This document shows, piece after piece, positions 26,365 to 34,092 of a stretch of DNA of 64,000 nucleotides (positions are counted from its first letter, which is position 1; every line of letters begins with the position of its first letter). Source of the stretch: UBA8079 sp965205535 (GTDB lineage: Bacteria > Pseudomonadota > Alphaproteobacteria > UBA6615); NCBI GenBank assembly GCA_965205535.1, contig CBDBHH010000005.1:2728001-2792000 (forward strand). The letters are read 5' to 3'. The notes below the pieces were generated by a model. The model was not told the DNA's origin and made no database searches. It saw only the letters and a program-made list of their open reading frames with translations. The position numbers were made by a program, and so were the translations under genes.

Positions 26365-26840
26365 TTTGCGCCCTCCAGGATCGCTGCGGCCGTACGAACC
26401 GCCTGCGCATTGTTGTCTGCGAGAAGCACGCCGAGGTCGGCCATCGCATCGCGTTGGCGTGCGAACCCTTGTGGGTCATCGGTGGTGCCGCAGACGAAAC
26501 CAAGCATGACGGGGCCACCCGAATCCCGGTCCGGCACCGACGACAACGCTGGCGCCATTGCCGTGGCCGGATCCTCGTGAGAACCGTGGCCGAGCACTAC
26601 GTCGAAAAGAATAACGCCGGTGTGCGGGTCCTGTGCCTCGGCCACGATCCGGTCGTTGCGCAACCGGTGATCGATCATCGGGTGAGGGCGACCGCGGGTG
26701 AAAATATCGTCGCCGAGGTCGAGGACGGTATGGGATGCACTTGTCCATGGGTCGTTGAGGGTCTGGATGCCGGTGCTGGACGTGTTTGAGTGGACAGCGT
26801 CGAGGGTCCCACCGAGCATCGTCAGTGCCTCGTAACAAAA
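26361..26840 (-). pseudogene. fdrA: FdrA C-terminal fragment, cut by an IS1595-type end
   Basis: The last 159 residues of an FdrA/AllF-type acyl-CoA-synthetase-like protein: FCYEALTMLGGTL, SHTVLDLGDDIFTRGRPHPM and VILFDVVLGHGSHEDPA are recognisable. Intact FdrA is above 500 residues, so about 350 N-terminal residues, including the main nucleotide-binding part, are missing. The break coincides with the GGGAATTATATAC end at 26841. No matching 5' piece is found on the other side of the mobile DNA. Confidence 0.85.
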
Positions 26841-26870
26841 GGGAATTATATACAATTTTACCCGAATTTC

Positions 26871-26899
26871 TTGACCTCCGCGCTCCGGGTGGGTAATAT
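26871..26899 (+). promoter_or_regulatory. strong sigma70-type promoter inside the IS1595-type remnant
   Basis: TTGACC (26871-26876), a 17-nt spacer and TAATAT (26894-26899) form a near-consensus promoter. AAGGGAG then lies 6-7 bases before ATG 26924. It drives the two cargo ORFs. Confidence 0.7.
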
Positions 26900-26923
26900 A
26901 CTTCCGTAATAAGGGAGATGATT

Positions 26924-27400
26924 ATGGATATGAAAGAAAAAACAGATCAACAAATTCAAAACCTGATTGATAACCACCGCCGCGTCGGAAAACTGGATAC
27001 CCCCCTTGCGGTGGCGGCGGTTGAAGAGCAAACGCGCCGTAATAGCGATTTTAATTTTAAGGCAGGTATAGAGTTTTTACTTCAGGCCGCGAAGGGTGGT
27101 TACGCGGTGAACTATCGACAACTGGCTGAGGCAGGCGGGGTGCTTGGGCCTGATGATGCATGGCATCAGCATATGGCACGCAAAATCCCGCTGTCGCAAA
27201 TTATCGACTATGCCCACACTCAAAGGCTGCCAACTCTGACCGCTTTGGTTGAAACCAAATCAGGTGTGAACGATATTATCCTGGCTGGTTTCCAAAAGGG
27301 GCTGGACGACACTGGCATACGTGTTCCTGCGGATATGAGCGTCCGGGACTTCTATTTTTCTGAACGGCAGCGGGCATTTGATTGGGCTGCATCACAATGA
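26924..27400 (+). CDS. protein of unknown function in the IS1595-type remnant
   Basis: 158 residues. Features: GKLDTPLAVAAVEEQTRRNS near residue 22, then FKAGIEFLLQAAKGGYAVNYRQLAEAGG, which suggests a small helix-turn-helix-like helical domain, and a C-terminal SVRDFYFSERQRAFDWAASQ. ATG 26924 is preferred over 26918 because of its spacing from AAGGGAG. It overlaps the next ORF by ATGA, so the two are translated together. No function can be assigned; it may assist or restrain the nuclease-like partner. Confidence 0.65.
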   Translation: MDMKEKTDQQIQNLIDNHRRVGKLDTPLAVAAVEEQTRRNSDFNFKAGIEFLLQAAKGGYAVNYRQLAEAGGVLGPDDAWHQHMARKIPLSQIIDYAHTQRLPTLTALVETKSGVNDIILAGFQKGLDDTGIRVPADMSVRDFYFSERQRAFDWAASQ

Positions 27401-27896
27401 AAAAACTTCCTCACCAACAAGCCGGAGAGTTGGGCGAGGCATTGGCTCTCGCCAAGTTCATTTCGCTTGGATTGTATGCATATACCAGCCCTCCCGGAGC
27501 GCCTGGGCATGATATTATCGTTATATCTGAAGATGAACCCAAATCGGTTGAGGTCAAAACCCGCCAATTTACAGACAGCCCATCTGAAATCAGCCGCTGG
27601 CCCGTTGATATGAACACCAAAGGTGATGCGGACTATTTTTTGTTCGTTGAGCTAAACCTGCGCAACCTCACACCAACGTTCTATTTGTTGAACGCGGAAC
27701 AGGCCAAGGCAACGCATAAGGATTACAGCGGGAGCGGAAATTGCCTGCCAAATGAGGTTCGCTCGAAGGTTCGCGCGAATGATTTCAGTGCCGTTACGGG
27801 CCTTCCTCAGGAGCAGGACATTGGGGAGGAAAATGCCCCGAAGATGCGAGATGTAACAGTTCGTCGCCAAACGACTGGTCTCAATCAAAAAAATTG
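27397..27896 (+). CDS. PD-(D/E)XK nuclease-like protein, 3' end lost to IS insertion
   Basis: About 166 native residues remain. The start GELGEALALAKFISLGLYAY, then GAPGHDIIV and SVEVKTRQ give the order Glu ... Asp ... Glu-x-Lys of PD-(D/E)XK nucleases and Holliday-junction-resolvase-like proteins. After 27896 the frame runs into the ISSod11-like element and ends with foreign residues at 28002. The native C-terminus is not found beyond that element. Restriction or transposition roles are both possible. Confidence 0.65.
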
Positions 27897-28922
27897 GGCT
27901 CAGTTTACAAATCGTATGCGTTCATGGCATGTTCTTTTTCAAATCAGAGGGATAGGACGACTATGGATCACAAGCAGTTTCAGGATTGGCTGTCTGGGAT
28001 AGATCACCTCAGCCCTGCGCAGCGACAGGAAGCCGAAACCGTGTTCATGGGAGTCTCTGAAGCGTCATCTTCGCTGGCAGCCATTGAAGCAAGCGTGGGT
28101 GAAAGTCGCCAGTGCCCGCATTGTGGCACACCAGGAGCTATATCGCGTGGCAAAGCACGGGGTCTGCGACGGTACCAATGCAAGGGATGCAATAAGACAT
28201 TCAACGCGGCGACCGGCACCCCTTTGTCGGGCCTGCACCGCAAGGATAAGTGGCTTGCCTTTGGAACCTGTCTTTCTGATGGGCTGACGGTTCGCGCCTC
28301 AGCAGAACGCTGCAAATTTGCCGTCAATACCGCGTTCCGTTGGCGGCACCGATTTCTCACCACAGACAACCCGAACGCCCGCAAGCTTACAGGCATTGTC
28401 GAGGTCGACGAAACCTATGTTTTGCAAAGCCAGAAAGGTGAACGAAACCTTGAACGCAAGGCGCGCCGCAGGGGAGGCAAGGCCCGCAAACGAGGCCTGT
28501 CAGATGAGCAGGTTCCAGTACTGGTTGCCGCTGATCGCAGCGGCACGACAGTCAGCGCGGTTCTCCCTGCGGTCAATGCTGATACGCTGCAATCTGCAAT
28601 CGAGCCGGTCGTGGATGATGATATCGTTCTGGTGACCGATGGCCACCGCGCTTATCCGCCTTGCGCCGCAGCACTGGGAGTGCGCCACGAAGCGTTGAAC
28701 CTGTCTGGCGGGGAGCGGGTGCGGGATGCCTTTCACATTCAGACGGTCAACAACCGGCACAGCCAGTTGAAGGATTTCCTGCGGCGTTATAGAGGCGTCG
28801 CAACCAAGTATCTCGACAACTACCTGAGATGGTTTCAGCGTCTTCAACTGGAAAATGCTTCACCCCGCGCTTGCCTCGCCACCGCGATCGCAGATCCATG
28901 CATACGATTTGTAAACTGAGCC
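27897..28922 (+). mobile_element. complete IS1595-family insertion sequence (ISSod11-like)
   Basis: Perfect 23-bp inverted ends at 27897-27919 (beginning GGCTCAGTTTACAAATCG) and 28900-28922 enclose one transposase gene. The flanking 8-mers aaaaattg and aatgtgtt do not match, so no target duplication is left. The DNA to the right does not continue the interrupted nuclease gene, which points to an adjacent deletion. The ends differ from the GGGAATTATAT group. Confidence 0.9.
27963..28919 (+). CDS. IS1595-family (ISSod11-like) transposase
   Basis: 318 residues. The zinc ribbon CPHCGTPGAISRG ... YQCKGCNKTFN (about residues 52-80) is followed by TGTPLSGLHRKDKWLAFG and the DDE domain: GIVEVDETYV, VLVTDGHRAYPP and a late VNNRHSQLKDFLRRYRGVATKYLDNYLRWFQ. 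In this subgroup His/Asn (HIQTVNNRHSQLK) stands at the third catalytic position region. The end of the gene lies within the right inverted repeat. It looks intact. Confidence 0.93.
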   Translation: MDHKQFQDWLSGIDHLSPAQRQEAETVFMGVSEASSSLAAIEASVGESRQCPHCGTPGAISRGKARGLRRYQCKGCNKTFNAATGTPLSGLHRKDKWLAFGTCLSDGLTVRASAERCKFAVNTAFRWRHRFLTTDNPNARKLTGIVEVDETYVLQSQKGERNLERKARRRGGKARKRGLSDEQVPVLVAADRSGTTVSAVLPAVNADTLQSAIEPVVDDDIVLVTDGHRAYPPCAAALGVRHEALNLSGGERVRDAFHIQTVNNRHSQLKDFLRRYRGVATKYLDNYLRWFQRLQLENASPRACLATAIADPCIRFVN

Positions 28923-28974
28923 AATGTGTTTAATCTGAAACCCTCTTTGCGACCTAACAATCCATGTTTCTGAG

Positions 28975-29646
28975 CTAGCCCAGTGCCTGAACGGCGCGTG
29001 TGGAATCACTGACCCATCCGAAGATGCCGCCCTGGGCCTTTATCATTTCCAGCCCGACCCGTTGAAACTCCGGAAAATATGACCCCACGCAATCGGCGAG
29101 CACCACGCATTCATAGCCGCGGTCGTTTGCCTGGCGGACGGTTGTGTGGACACAGACCTCTGTCGTCACACCACAAACAATCAAGGTATGGATGCCTCGG
29201 TTTTTGAGGATCAGGTCCAGGTCGGTTTCGTAGAATGCGCCTTTGCCCGGCTTGTCGATGACCGGCTCGTCGCCTGTTGGCGCGAGTTCCGGGATGATGT
29301 CGTGTCCCGGCTCGCCGCGAACCAGAATTCGTCCCATGGGTCCCGGGTCGCCGATGCCGACTTCCAGCCCGCCACGCGACAACTTGCTCGGCGGTGCGTC
29401 GGTCAGGTCCGGACGATGGCCTTCTCGCGTGTGAATGACTGTCAGGCCCGCGTCTCGCGCGGCCTTCAAAATGTGTGTGCACGGATCGATGGTCGTGCGT
29501 AGCAGCGACACATCATTTCCCAGCATCTCGCCAAAGCCGCCGGGTTCAAGGAAGTCACGCTGCATGTCTATGATGAGCAGCGCCGTTGCCGCCGGCTCAA
29601 AAGCGAGGGGATAGGGTTCAGCTTCGAAAATATGGTTTTTCGTCAC
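28975..29646 (-). CDS. biuH: isochorismatase-fold cysteine hydrolase, biuret-amidohydrolase-like
   Basis: 223 residues from GTG 29646 (a TTG precedes it; AGGGGA is correctly spaced). The triad of the family is visible: Asp in LLIIDMQRDF, Lys in DKPGKGAFY and Cys in CGVTTEVCVHTTVR. The stretch HTREGHRPDL ... GDPGPMGRILVRGEPGHDII matches Rhizobium biuret hydrolase closely, and the divergent neighbour is allophanate hydrolase, which takes the product of biuret hydrolysis. Ureidoacrylate or other amide substrates remain possible. Confidence 0.8.
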   Translation of the reverse strand: MTKNHIFEAEPYPLAFEPAATALLIIDMQRDFLEPGGFGEMLGNDVSLLRTTIDPCTHILKAARDAGLTVIHTREGHRPDLTDAPPSKLSRGGLEVGIGDPGPMGRILVRGEPGHDIIPELAPTGDEPVIDKPGKGAFYETDLDLILKNRGIHTLIVCGVTTEVCVHTTVRQANDRGYECVVLADCVGSYFPEFQRVGLEMIKAQGGIFGWVSDSTRAVQALG

Positions 29647-29835
29647 CAAATCGGTCCCCTAAGGCGGCAGGTGGCTCTATAACGTGTTCAAAATTCGGTG
29701 CGTCATAAAACGCTACACTGCACCGTTCCGCGTTGGAAAGCTCCGGCAGTGCCCAATTAGACGACATCTTGCTGCGCCGGGAGAAATTAGGCTCCTGCTT
29801 TTTTCTCAGCAGAATTCGATAACAGGCTGAAAGTT

Positions 29836-31626
29836 ATGAACATTAGTTCTTTTCGCGAACGGTATCGTCGATCTCCGGCTGACGTGGAAAAAGTGGTTCG
29901 GGAAATCCTGGGGCGCGTTGATGAAGCCGATGACGGCAACATATGGATCGCGCGGATTCCCGACGAACAGGTGATTGCGGACGCGGAACGGCTTTCTGCA
30001 CTGGATCCGGCGACATTGCCGCTATTCGGGATTACATTTGCCGTGAAGGACAATATCGACGTCGCAGGAATGCCGACGACGGCGGGGTGTCCGGAATTTG
30101 CCTACACGCCTGACGTTTCCTCACCAGTCGTCGATCGGTTGGTCGCGGCGGGGGCGATCCTGATCGGCAAAACCAATCTGGACCAATTTGCGGCTGGCCT
30201 TGTGGGCACACGCTCGCCCTTTGGTGCGTGCGAGAACGCGTTTGATTCAGCCTATGTGTCTGGTGGTTCCAGCTCCGGGTCGGCTGTCGCGGTGGCACGG
30301 GGGTTGGTGAGCTTCTCACTTGGTACGGATACCGCTGGTTCCGGCCGGGTACCCGCGGCGTTTAACAATATTGTAGGTCTCAAGCCCTCACGCGGTCTGT
30401 TGAGCGCGCGCGGCGTGGTACCGGCATGCCGCACGCTGGACTGCATATCGATTTTCGCAAATTGCGCTGCGGACGCACAATCTGTCCTCGATGTCGCCGC
30501 AGGATACGATGAAGACGACGCGTATTCGCGTGAAGAAACAGGAATTTCGTCGGGTGCAGCCGTCTCACCGCAGGGCGCGCGTATTGGCGTACCGAAGGCT
30601 GAGAACCTTGAATTTTTTGGCGATAGAGCTGCCGAGAAGTTGTTTCGCGCGGCCGTTTCGCGCGCCGAGAGCCTCGGCGGACAGATCGTCGAAATCGATC
30701 TTGCGCCGTTCCTGGAAGCCGCGCGTCTGCTTTACGAAGGCCCTTGGGTCGCCGAACGCTATGTGGGTATTCGGGAGTTCTTCGATGCCCATCCGGACGT
30801 CGTGCACCCGGTAACACGTGAAATTATCGGTGGGGGTGCGAAACCAAGTGCCGCAGAGGCCTTTGCGGCGGAATACCGGATGCAGGCGTTGCGCCGCGAG
30901 GTCGAGCCTGTCTGGCAAGACATCGATGTGATGATGACTCCGACCGCGGGGACGATCTACACAATTGCCGAACTTGAGGCGGACCCGGTCCAGCTGAACT
31001 CCAACCTTGGCTACTACACCAACTACATGAACCTGCTGGACCTGTGCGGGACGGCCGTGCCTGCTGGTTTCCTCGACAATGGACCGCCGTTCGGCGTTAC
31101 GTTTGTCGCGCCCGCTTTCCGGGACCGGGCGATCCTGCCCCTAGCCCACGCCATGCATCACGCGGCCGAGACAGGCATGGGTGCGGCCCGCGCGCCGTTG
31201 CCGGAAACCGCGCCAGATGCCGGCGAACCGGGCGACGACATGATGCTTTTGGTGGCATGCGGCGCACATATGTCCGGTTTGCCGTTGAACCATCAACTGA
31301 CCGAACGCGGTGCCACGCTGGTGCGGACGACACGATCGGCGCCGAACTACCGCTTCTATGCGCTCGAAGCGTTTGAACCGCCGCGTCCGGGCATGATCCG
31401 GACGGAGACCGGTGGCGTGGCGATCGATGTGGAAGTCTGGGCCATTCCGCAAGCGCATTTCGGCAGTTTCATGGCCGGCATTCCAGCGCCGCTTGGTATC
31501 GGCACCGTCGAACTCGAAGACGGGTCCCTGGTGAAGGGCTTCATTTGCGAGGGCTATGCGGCCGAAGGTGCGCTGGATATTTCCGATCTGGGAAGCTGGC
31601 GCGGGTATCTCGCAGCGAAAGCGTGA
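29836..31626 (+). CDS. atzF: allophanate hydrolase (AtzF type)
   Basis: 596 residues. The amidase-signature domain covers residues about 20-440, with the Lys of FAVKDNIDVAG, the serines of GGSSSGSAVAVA and GTDTAGSGRVPA, and the allophanate-hydrolase-type NPVQL-like loop (ADPVQLNSNLGYYTNYMNLL). The C-terminal domain (residues about 465-596, VACGAHMSGLPLNHQLTERG ... FGSFMAGIPAPLGIGTVEL) is specific to this family. The enzyme splits allophanate to CO2 and ammonia. Together with the divergent biuret-hydrolase-like gene it completes biuret breakdown. Confidence 0.92.
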   Translation: MNISSFRERYRRSPADVEKVVREILGRVDEADDGNIWIARIPDEQVIADAERLSALDPATLPLFGITFAVKDNIDVAGMPTTAGCPEFAYTPDVSSPVVDRLVAAGAILIGKTNLDQFAAGLVGTRSPFGACENAFDSAYVSGGSSSGSAVAVARGLVSFSLGTDTAGSGRVPAAFNNIVGLKPSRGLLSARGVVPACRTLDCISIFANCAADAQSVLDVAAGYDEDDAYSREETGISSGAAVSPQGARIGVPKAENLEFFGDRAAEKLFRAAVSRAESLGGQIVEIDLAPFLEAARLLYEGPWVAERYVGIREFFDAHPDVVHPVTREIIGGGAKPSAAEAFAAEYRMQALRREVEPVWQDIDVMMTPTAGTIYTIAELEADPVQLNSNLGYYTNYMNLLDLCGTAVPAGFLDNGPPFGVTFVAPAFRDRAILPLAHAMHHAAETGMGAARAPLPETAPDAGEPGDDMMLLVACGAHMSGLPLNHQLTERGATLVRTTRSAPNYRFYALEAFEPPRPGMIRTETGGVAIDVEVWAIPQAHFGSFMAGIPAPLGIGTVELEDGSLVKGFICEGYAAEGALDISDLGSWRGYLAAKA

Positions 31627-31639
31627 TCCGAGCCTGCAA

Positions 31640-32425
31640 TCAGGCCTTGTAGCCGCGAACCCGCTCGACGGTATTCGCCGCGGCGTTGATCAGGACGCTC
31701 ATGTCCTGGCCGGACAGCACGAAGCGCACACCCATTGAAATGTATTTTTCCTGCAGTTCGGGGACCGGGACGCCGCCCATGCCCATCCATTTGCCGTGTT
31801 TCTCGCATGCCGCGGCGACCGTCTTGTAGTTCGCCTCGATTTGTTCATGGCCGACCTGACCGGGGATACCGGAGGCTGCGGACAGATCATTGGTCCCGAT
31901 GAGGACGACATCGACGCCTTCGACGGCGGCAATTTCATCGGCCTGCGCGATCGCGTTGGGTGTCTCCAGCATGACGATCACCAGCATGGTGTCGTTCATC
32001 GCCTTCATCGCCGATGTCATGTCGGGGTTGGCAAAGCCGAACTGGGGCAGGCCGCCCACGACGCCGCGGGTGCCTTCCGGGGCGTAATGCAACTGGTCGA
32101 CGATTTCACGCGCCTCATCAGCGCTTTCACATTGGGGCATGATGATCCCGAGCGCGCCGCCATCCAGTGCGCGCTTCGCCATCGCCATTTCGCCGCGGGG
32201 AACGCGGACCAGTGTTGAAATCCCGGCGCTCAGGGCAGCACATGAAATCTGCGCCGTTTGGTCGAGGGTGAGGGGGCCGTGCTCCAGATCGATAAACAAC
32301 CAGTCCATGCCGGCGGTTTTCATCATGCTGGCAATATCCGCACTGCGCGCGAGGCGAATGCCGATGCCGACCGAGAGTTCGCCGGCTTCCAGGCGTTCGC
32401 GGGCAGGGTTGTGTATCTCGGCCAT
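31640..32425 (-). CDS. HpcH/HpaI-family class II aldolase
   Basis: 261 residues. The family pattern is clear: FIDLEHGPLTLDQTAQI (metal and base region), TLVRVPRGE, MPQCESADEAREIV, LETPNAIAQADEIAAVEGVDVVLIGTNDLS. These metal-dependent aldolases act on 4-hydroxy-2-oxo acids from aromatic or sugar acid catabolism. It is on the minus strand, with VOC and cyclase genes upstream, and likely forms a catabolic unit with them. It converges with allophanate hydrolase. Confidence 0.88.
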   Translation of the reverse strand: MAEIHNPARERLEAGELSVGIGIRLARSADIASMMKTAGMDWLFIDLEHGPLTLDQTAQISCAALSAGISTLVRVPRGEMAMAKRALDGGALGIIMPQCESADEAREIVDQLHYAPEGTRGVVGGLPQFGFANPDMTSAMKAMNDTMLVIVMLETPNAIAQADEIAAVEGVDVVLIGTNDLSAASGIPGQVGHEQIEANYKTVAAACEKHGKWMGMGGVPVPELQEKYISMGVRFVLSGQDMSVLINAAANTVERVRGYKA

Positions 32426-32497
32426 GCTGGAATCCTTTCAGGCGATATCCGAATATTACTCAGCCGACGCGAAGCATATCCGCGCCGGGTTGATAGG

Positions 32498-33328
32498 TCA
32501 TGTTTCGTTGCTCGGATTGCGGTTGACCAGGGGTCGGCCATAAAGCGGGTGGTGCAGGCTGCGCACTTCGTGCTCGACCTGAAAAACGGGCTTGCCGTTG
32601 TCCGGGTCGACGATGGCCTCGAACCGATACTCATGCTGATTTGTTTCCATGGATATCAGGCCGCGTTCGAGCAGCTTGCGGTAGGGGCCGGAGAAGTCGG
32701 CGAAGTATATCTGGATGTGATGGCCGTCATATTTGGCCTGGCGGCCGGGTTTCTCCCGGAAAACCATCTCCTGATTCGGACCGACACACACCCGGGCAGC
32801 CGGGGCGCCGTCCAGGGTGGCGAGACGCGACGGTGCGCCGATAATCTCCGTGTAGAACCTTGCGATCGGGTCAGCGGCACCTTTCGGTACGTCGAAGCAG
32901 ACGTAGGGAATGCCGTGCCGCATGTCGCCGAATTTCCCCCCGGGCGGATAACAGCGAAACTGGTTCCCCCAGGGACAGGTGGCATCAATGCGGCCACGGG
33001 CACGCTTGAACGCGAATTTCGTGCCCTTGAGCGGTTTGCGTTGATTTTCAAGCCGAGCGGCCAGTTGGTCGAAATCGTTGATCACCAGTGCCGTGTGTCC
33101 GCGCAGAACCTGGGTGCCGCGTGTGGGAAGGTGGAATTGTTCGCGTCCGATATTGATCCACATGATGTCGGTACCGGTCATCAAATAGGGGTCGCGTGTC
33201 AGACCGAGACCGCTCACGTAGAAACATGTCGCCAGGCTTTGGTCCGGCACGAGCAGATTGACATGCTCGAGGCCGACAATATTGCCGATATCCTGGGTCG
33301 TGCGGTCGTAGGTTTTTGCTTTCGCCAA
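32498..33328 (-). CDS. VOC-superfamily protein (glyoxalase/extradiol dioxygenase fold)
   Basis: 276 residues if it starts at TTG 33328, just 5 bp after the cyclase stop and with GAGGA upstream. Two VOC modules are seen: the first begins NIVGLEHVNLLVPDQSLATCFYVSGLGL, and the second starts near HGIPYVCFDVPKGAADPIARFYTEIIGAP. Candidate metal ligands are the His of GLEHVNL and the Glu/His residues late in each module (GHHIQIYFAD). The reaction is unknown. Its position between an aldolase and a cyclase suggests ring or lactone metabolism. Confidence 0.8.
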   Translation of the reverse strand: MAKAKTYDRTTQDIGNIVGLEHVNLLVPDQSLATCFYVSGLGLTRDPYLMTGTDIMWINIGREQFHLPTRGTQVLRGHTALVINDFDQLAARLENQRKPLKGTKFAFKRARGRIDATCPWGNQFRCYPPGGKFGDMRHGIPYVCFDVPKGAADPIARFYTEIIGAPSRLATLDGAPAARVCVGPNQEMVFREKPGRQAKYDGHHIQIYFADFSGPYRKLLERGLISMETNQHEYRFEAIVDPDNGKPVFQVEHEVRSLHHPLYGRPLVNRNPSNET

Positions 33329-33332
33329 ATTT

Positions 33333-34025
33333 CTAGTCCTCGAAAATAGCCACGGCACGGATCGGGCTGGCGGTGCCACCCTTGATTTTCAGCGGGAAAC
33401 CGGCGAACCGGAAGCGGCCCTTGCCAACGAGCTTGTCGAGATTCATCAGGCATTCCATGTGGGTGATGCCGCGTTCGGCGCAGGCCATGTGGGCGCGGTA
33501 ATTGGGCTCACCCTCCGGGGCAGGGCTCACGGTCTCGACGCCGAACATCTTGATCTTGCGATCTGCCAGCCAGTGCACAGCCTCGACCGAGAGGCCGGGG
33601 AAGTTGTGGACATAGTCCGGTGACCCGAAGAGCCGGTTGTGGATGCCCATATGGATCATCACCGTGTCGCCGGGCTTGATCTCTTCGCCCGATGCCGCCA
33701 GCGCAGCCTCCATATCCTCGACCGTCGCCTCGTAGTTGTTCGGGACGTCCCCGAAATCGAGGCAAATGGCCTCGGTGTAGAAATCTTCCAGCGGCACCTC
33801 ATCGATCGACGGTGCACCGGGTGCTGGATTGAAATGCACCGGTGCGTCCACATGTGTGCAGGAATGATCGCTCATGGTGAGCGACAGGGATTTCGACGTG
33901 AACTCCGTGTTGCCGGCGCGCTTGATCTCGGAATGGTCGTTCCAGACGGTGATGATGACCGGCGGGTGGTTCGGATGGGCCGGTGCGCGATGATGGATTT
34001 CGCGGCTGAGATCGATGATGTGCAT
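33333..34025 (-). CDS. cyclase-family (kynurenine formamidase-like) metal hydrolase
   Basis: 230 residues. The metal-binding motif HxxxHxDxPxH appears as DHSCTHVDAPVHF near residue 54, followed by DTVMIHMGIHNRLFGS and GVETVSPAP, typical of the cyclase/kynurenine formamidase family. Members hydrolyse N-formylkynurenine, isatin or similar cyclic amides. No other kynurenine gene is nearby, so the substrate is open. It precedes the VOC gene by 4 bp. Confidence 0.87.
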   Translation of the reverse strand: MHIIDLSREIHHRAPAHPNHPPVIITVWNDHSEIKRAGNTEFTSKSLSLTMSDHSCTHVDAPVHFNPAPGAPSIDEVPLEDFYTEAICLDFGDVPNNYEATVEDMEAALAASGEEIKPGDTVMIHMGIHNRLFGSPDYVHNFPGLSVEAVHWLADRKIKMFGVETVSPAPEGEPNYRAHMACAERGITHMECLMNLDKLVGKGRFRFAGFPLKIKGGTASPIRAVAIFED

Positions 34026-34092
34026 GTTTGTTCCCCTGACATTACGGCTCCATCGGAGCCATGGCGCAATTATGACACTTCCGGAGAGGTTG

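Larger units (their letters stand above)
26841..27896 (+). mobile_element. remnant of a transposase-less IS1595-type unit carrying a nuclease-like cargo
   Basis: The left end GGGAATTATATACAATTTTA shares its first 13 bases with the complete element at 5330 and its first 11 with the copy ending at 36723. Inside are a strong promoter, a 158-residue ORF and a PD-(D/E)XK-like ORF, but no transposase of this type. The right end is missing: the unit is cut at 27896 by the ISSod11-like element. It may be a non-autonomous passenger carrier moved by a related transposase. Confidence 0.65.

Noticed and set aside
26361..28974. Reading 26841-28922 as one composite transposon with matching ends
   Set aside because: The end at 26841 (GGGAATTATATAC) and the ends of the inner element (GGCTCAGTTTAC) belong to different groups. 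The partner end of the outer unit is absent.
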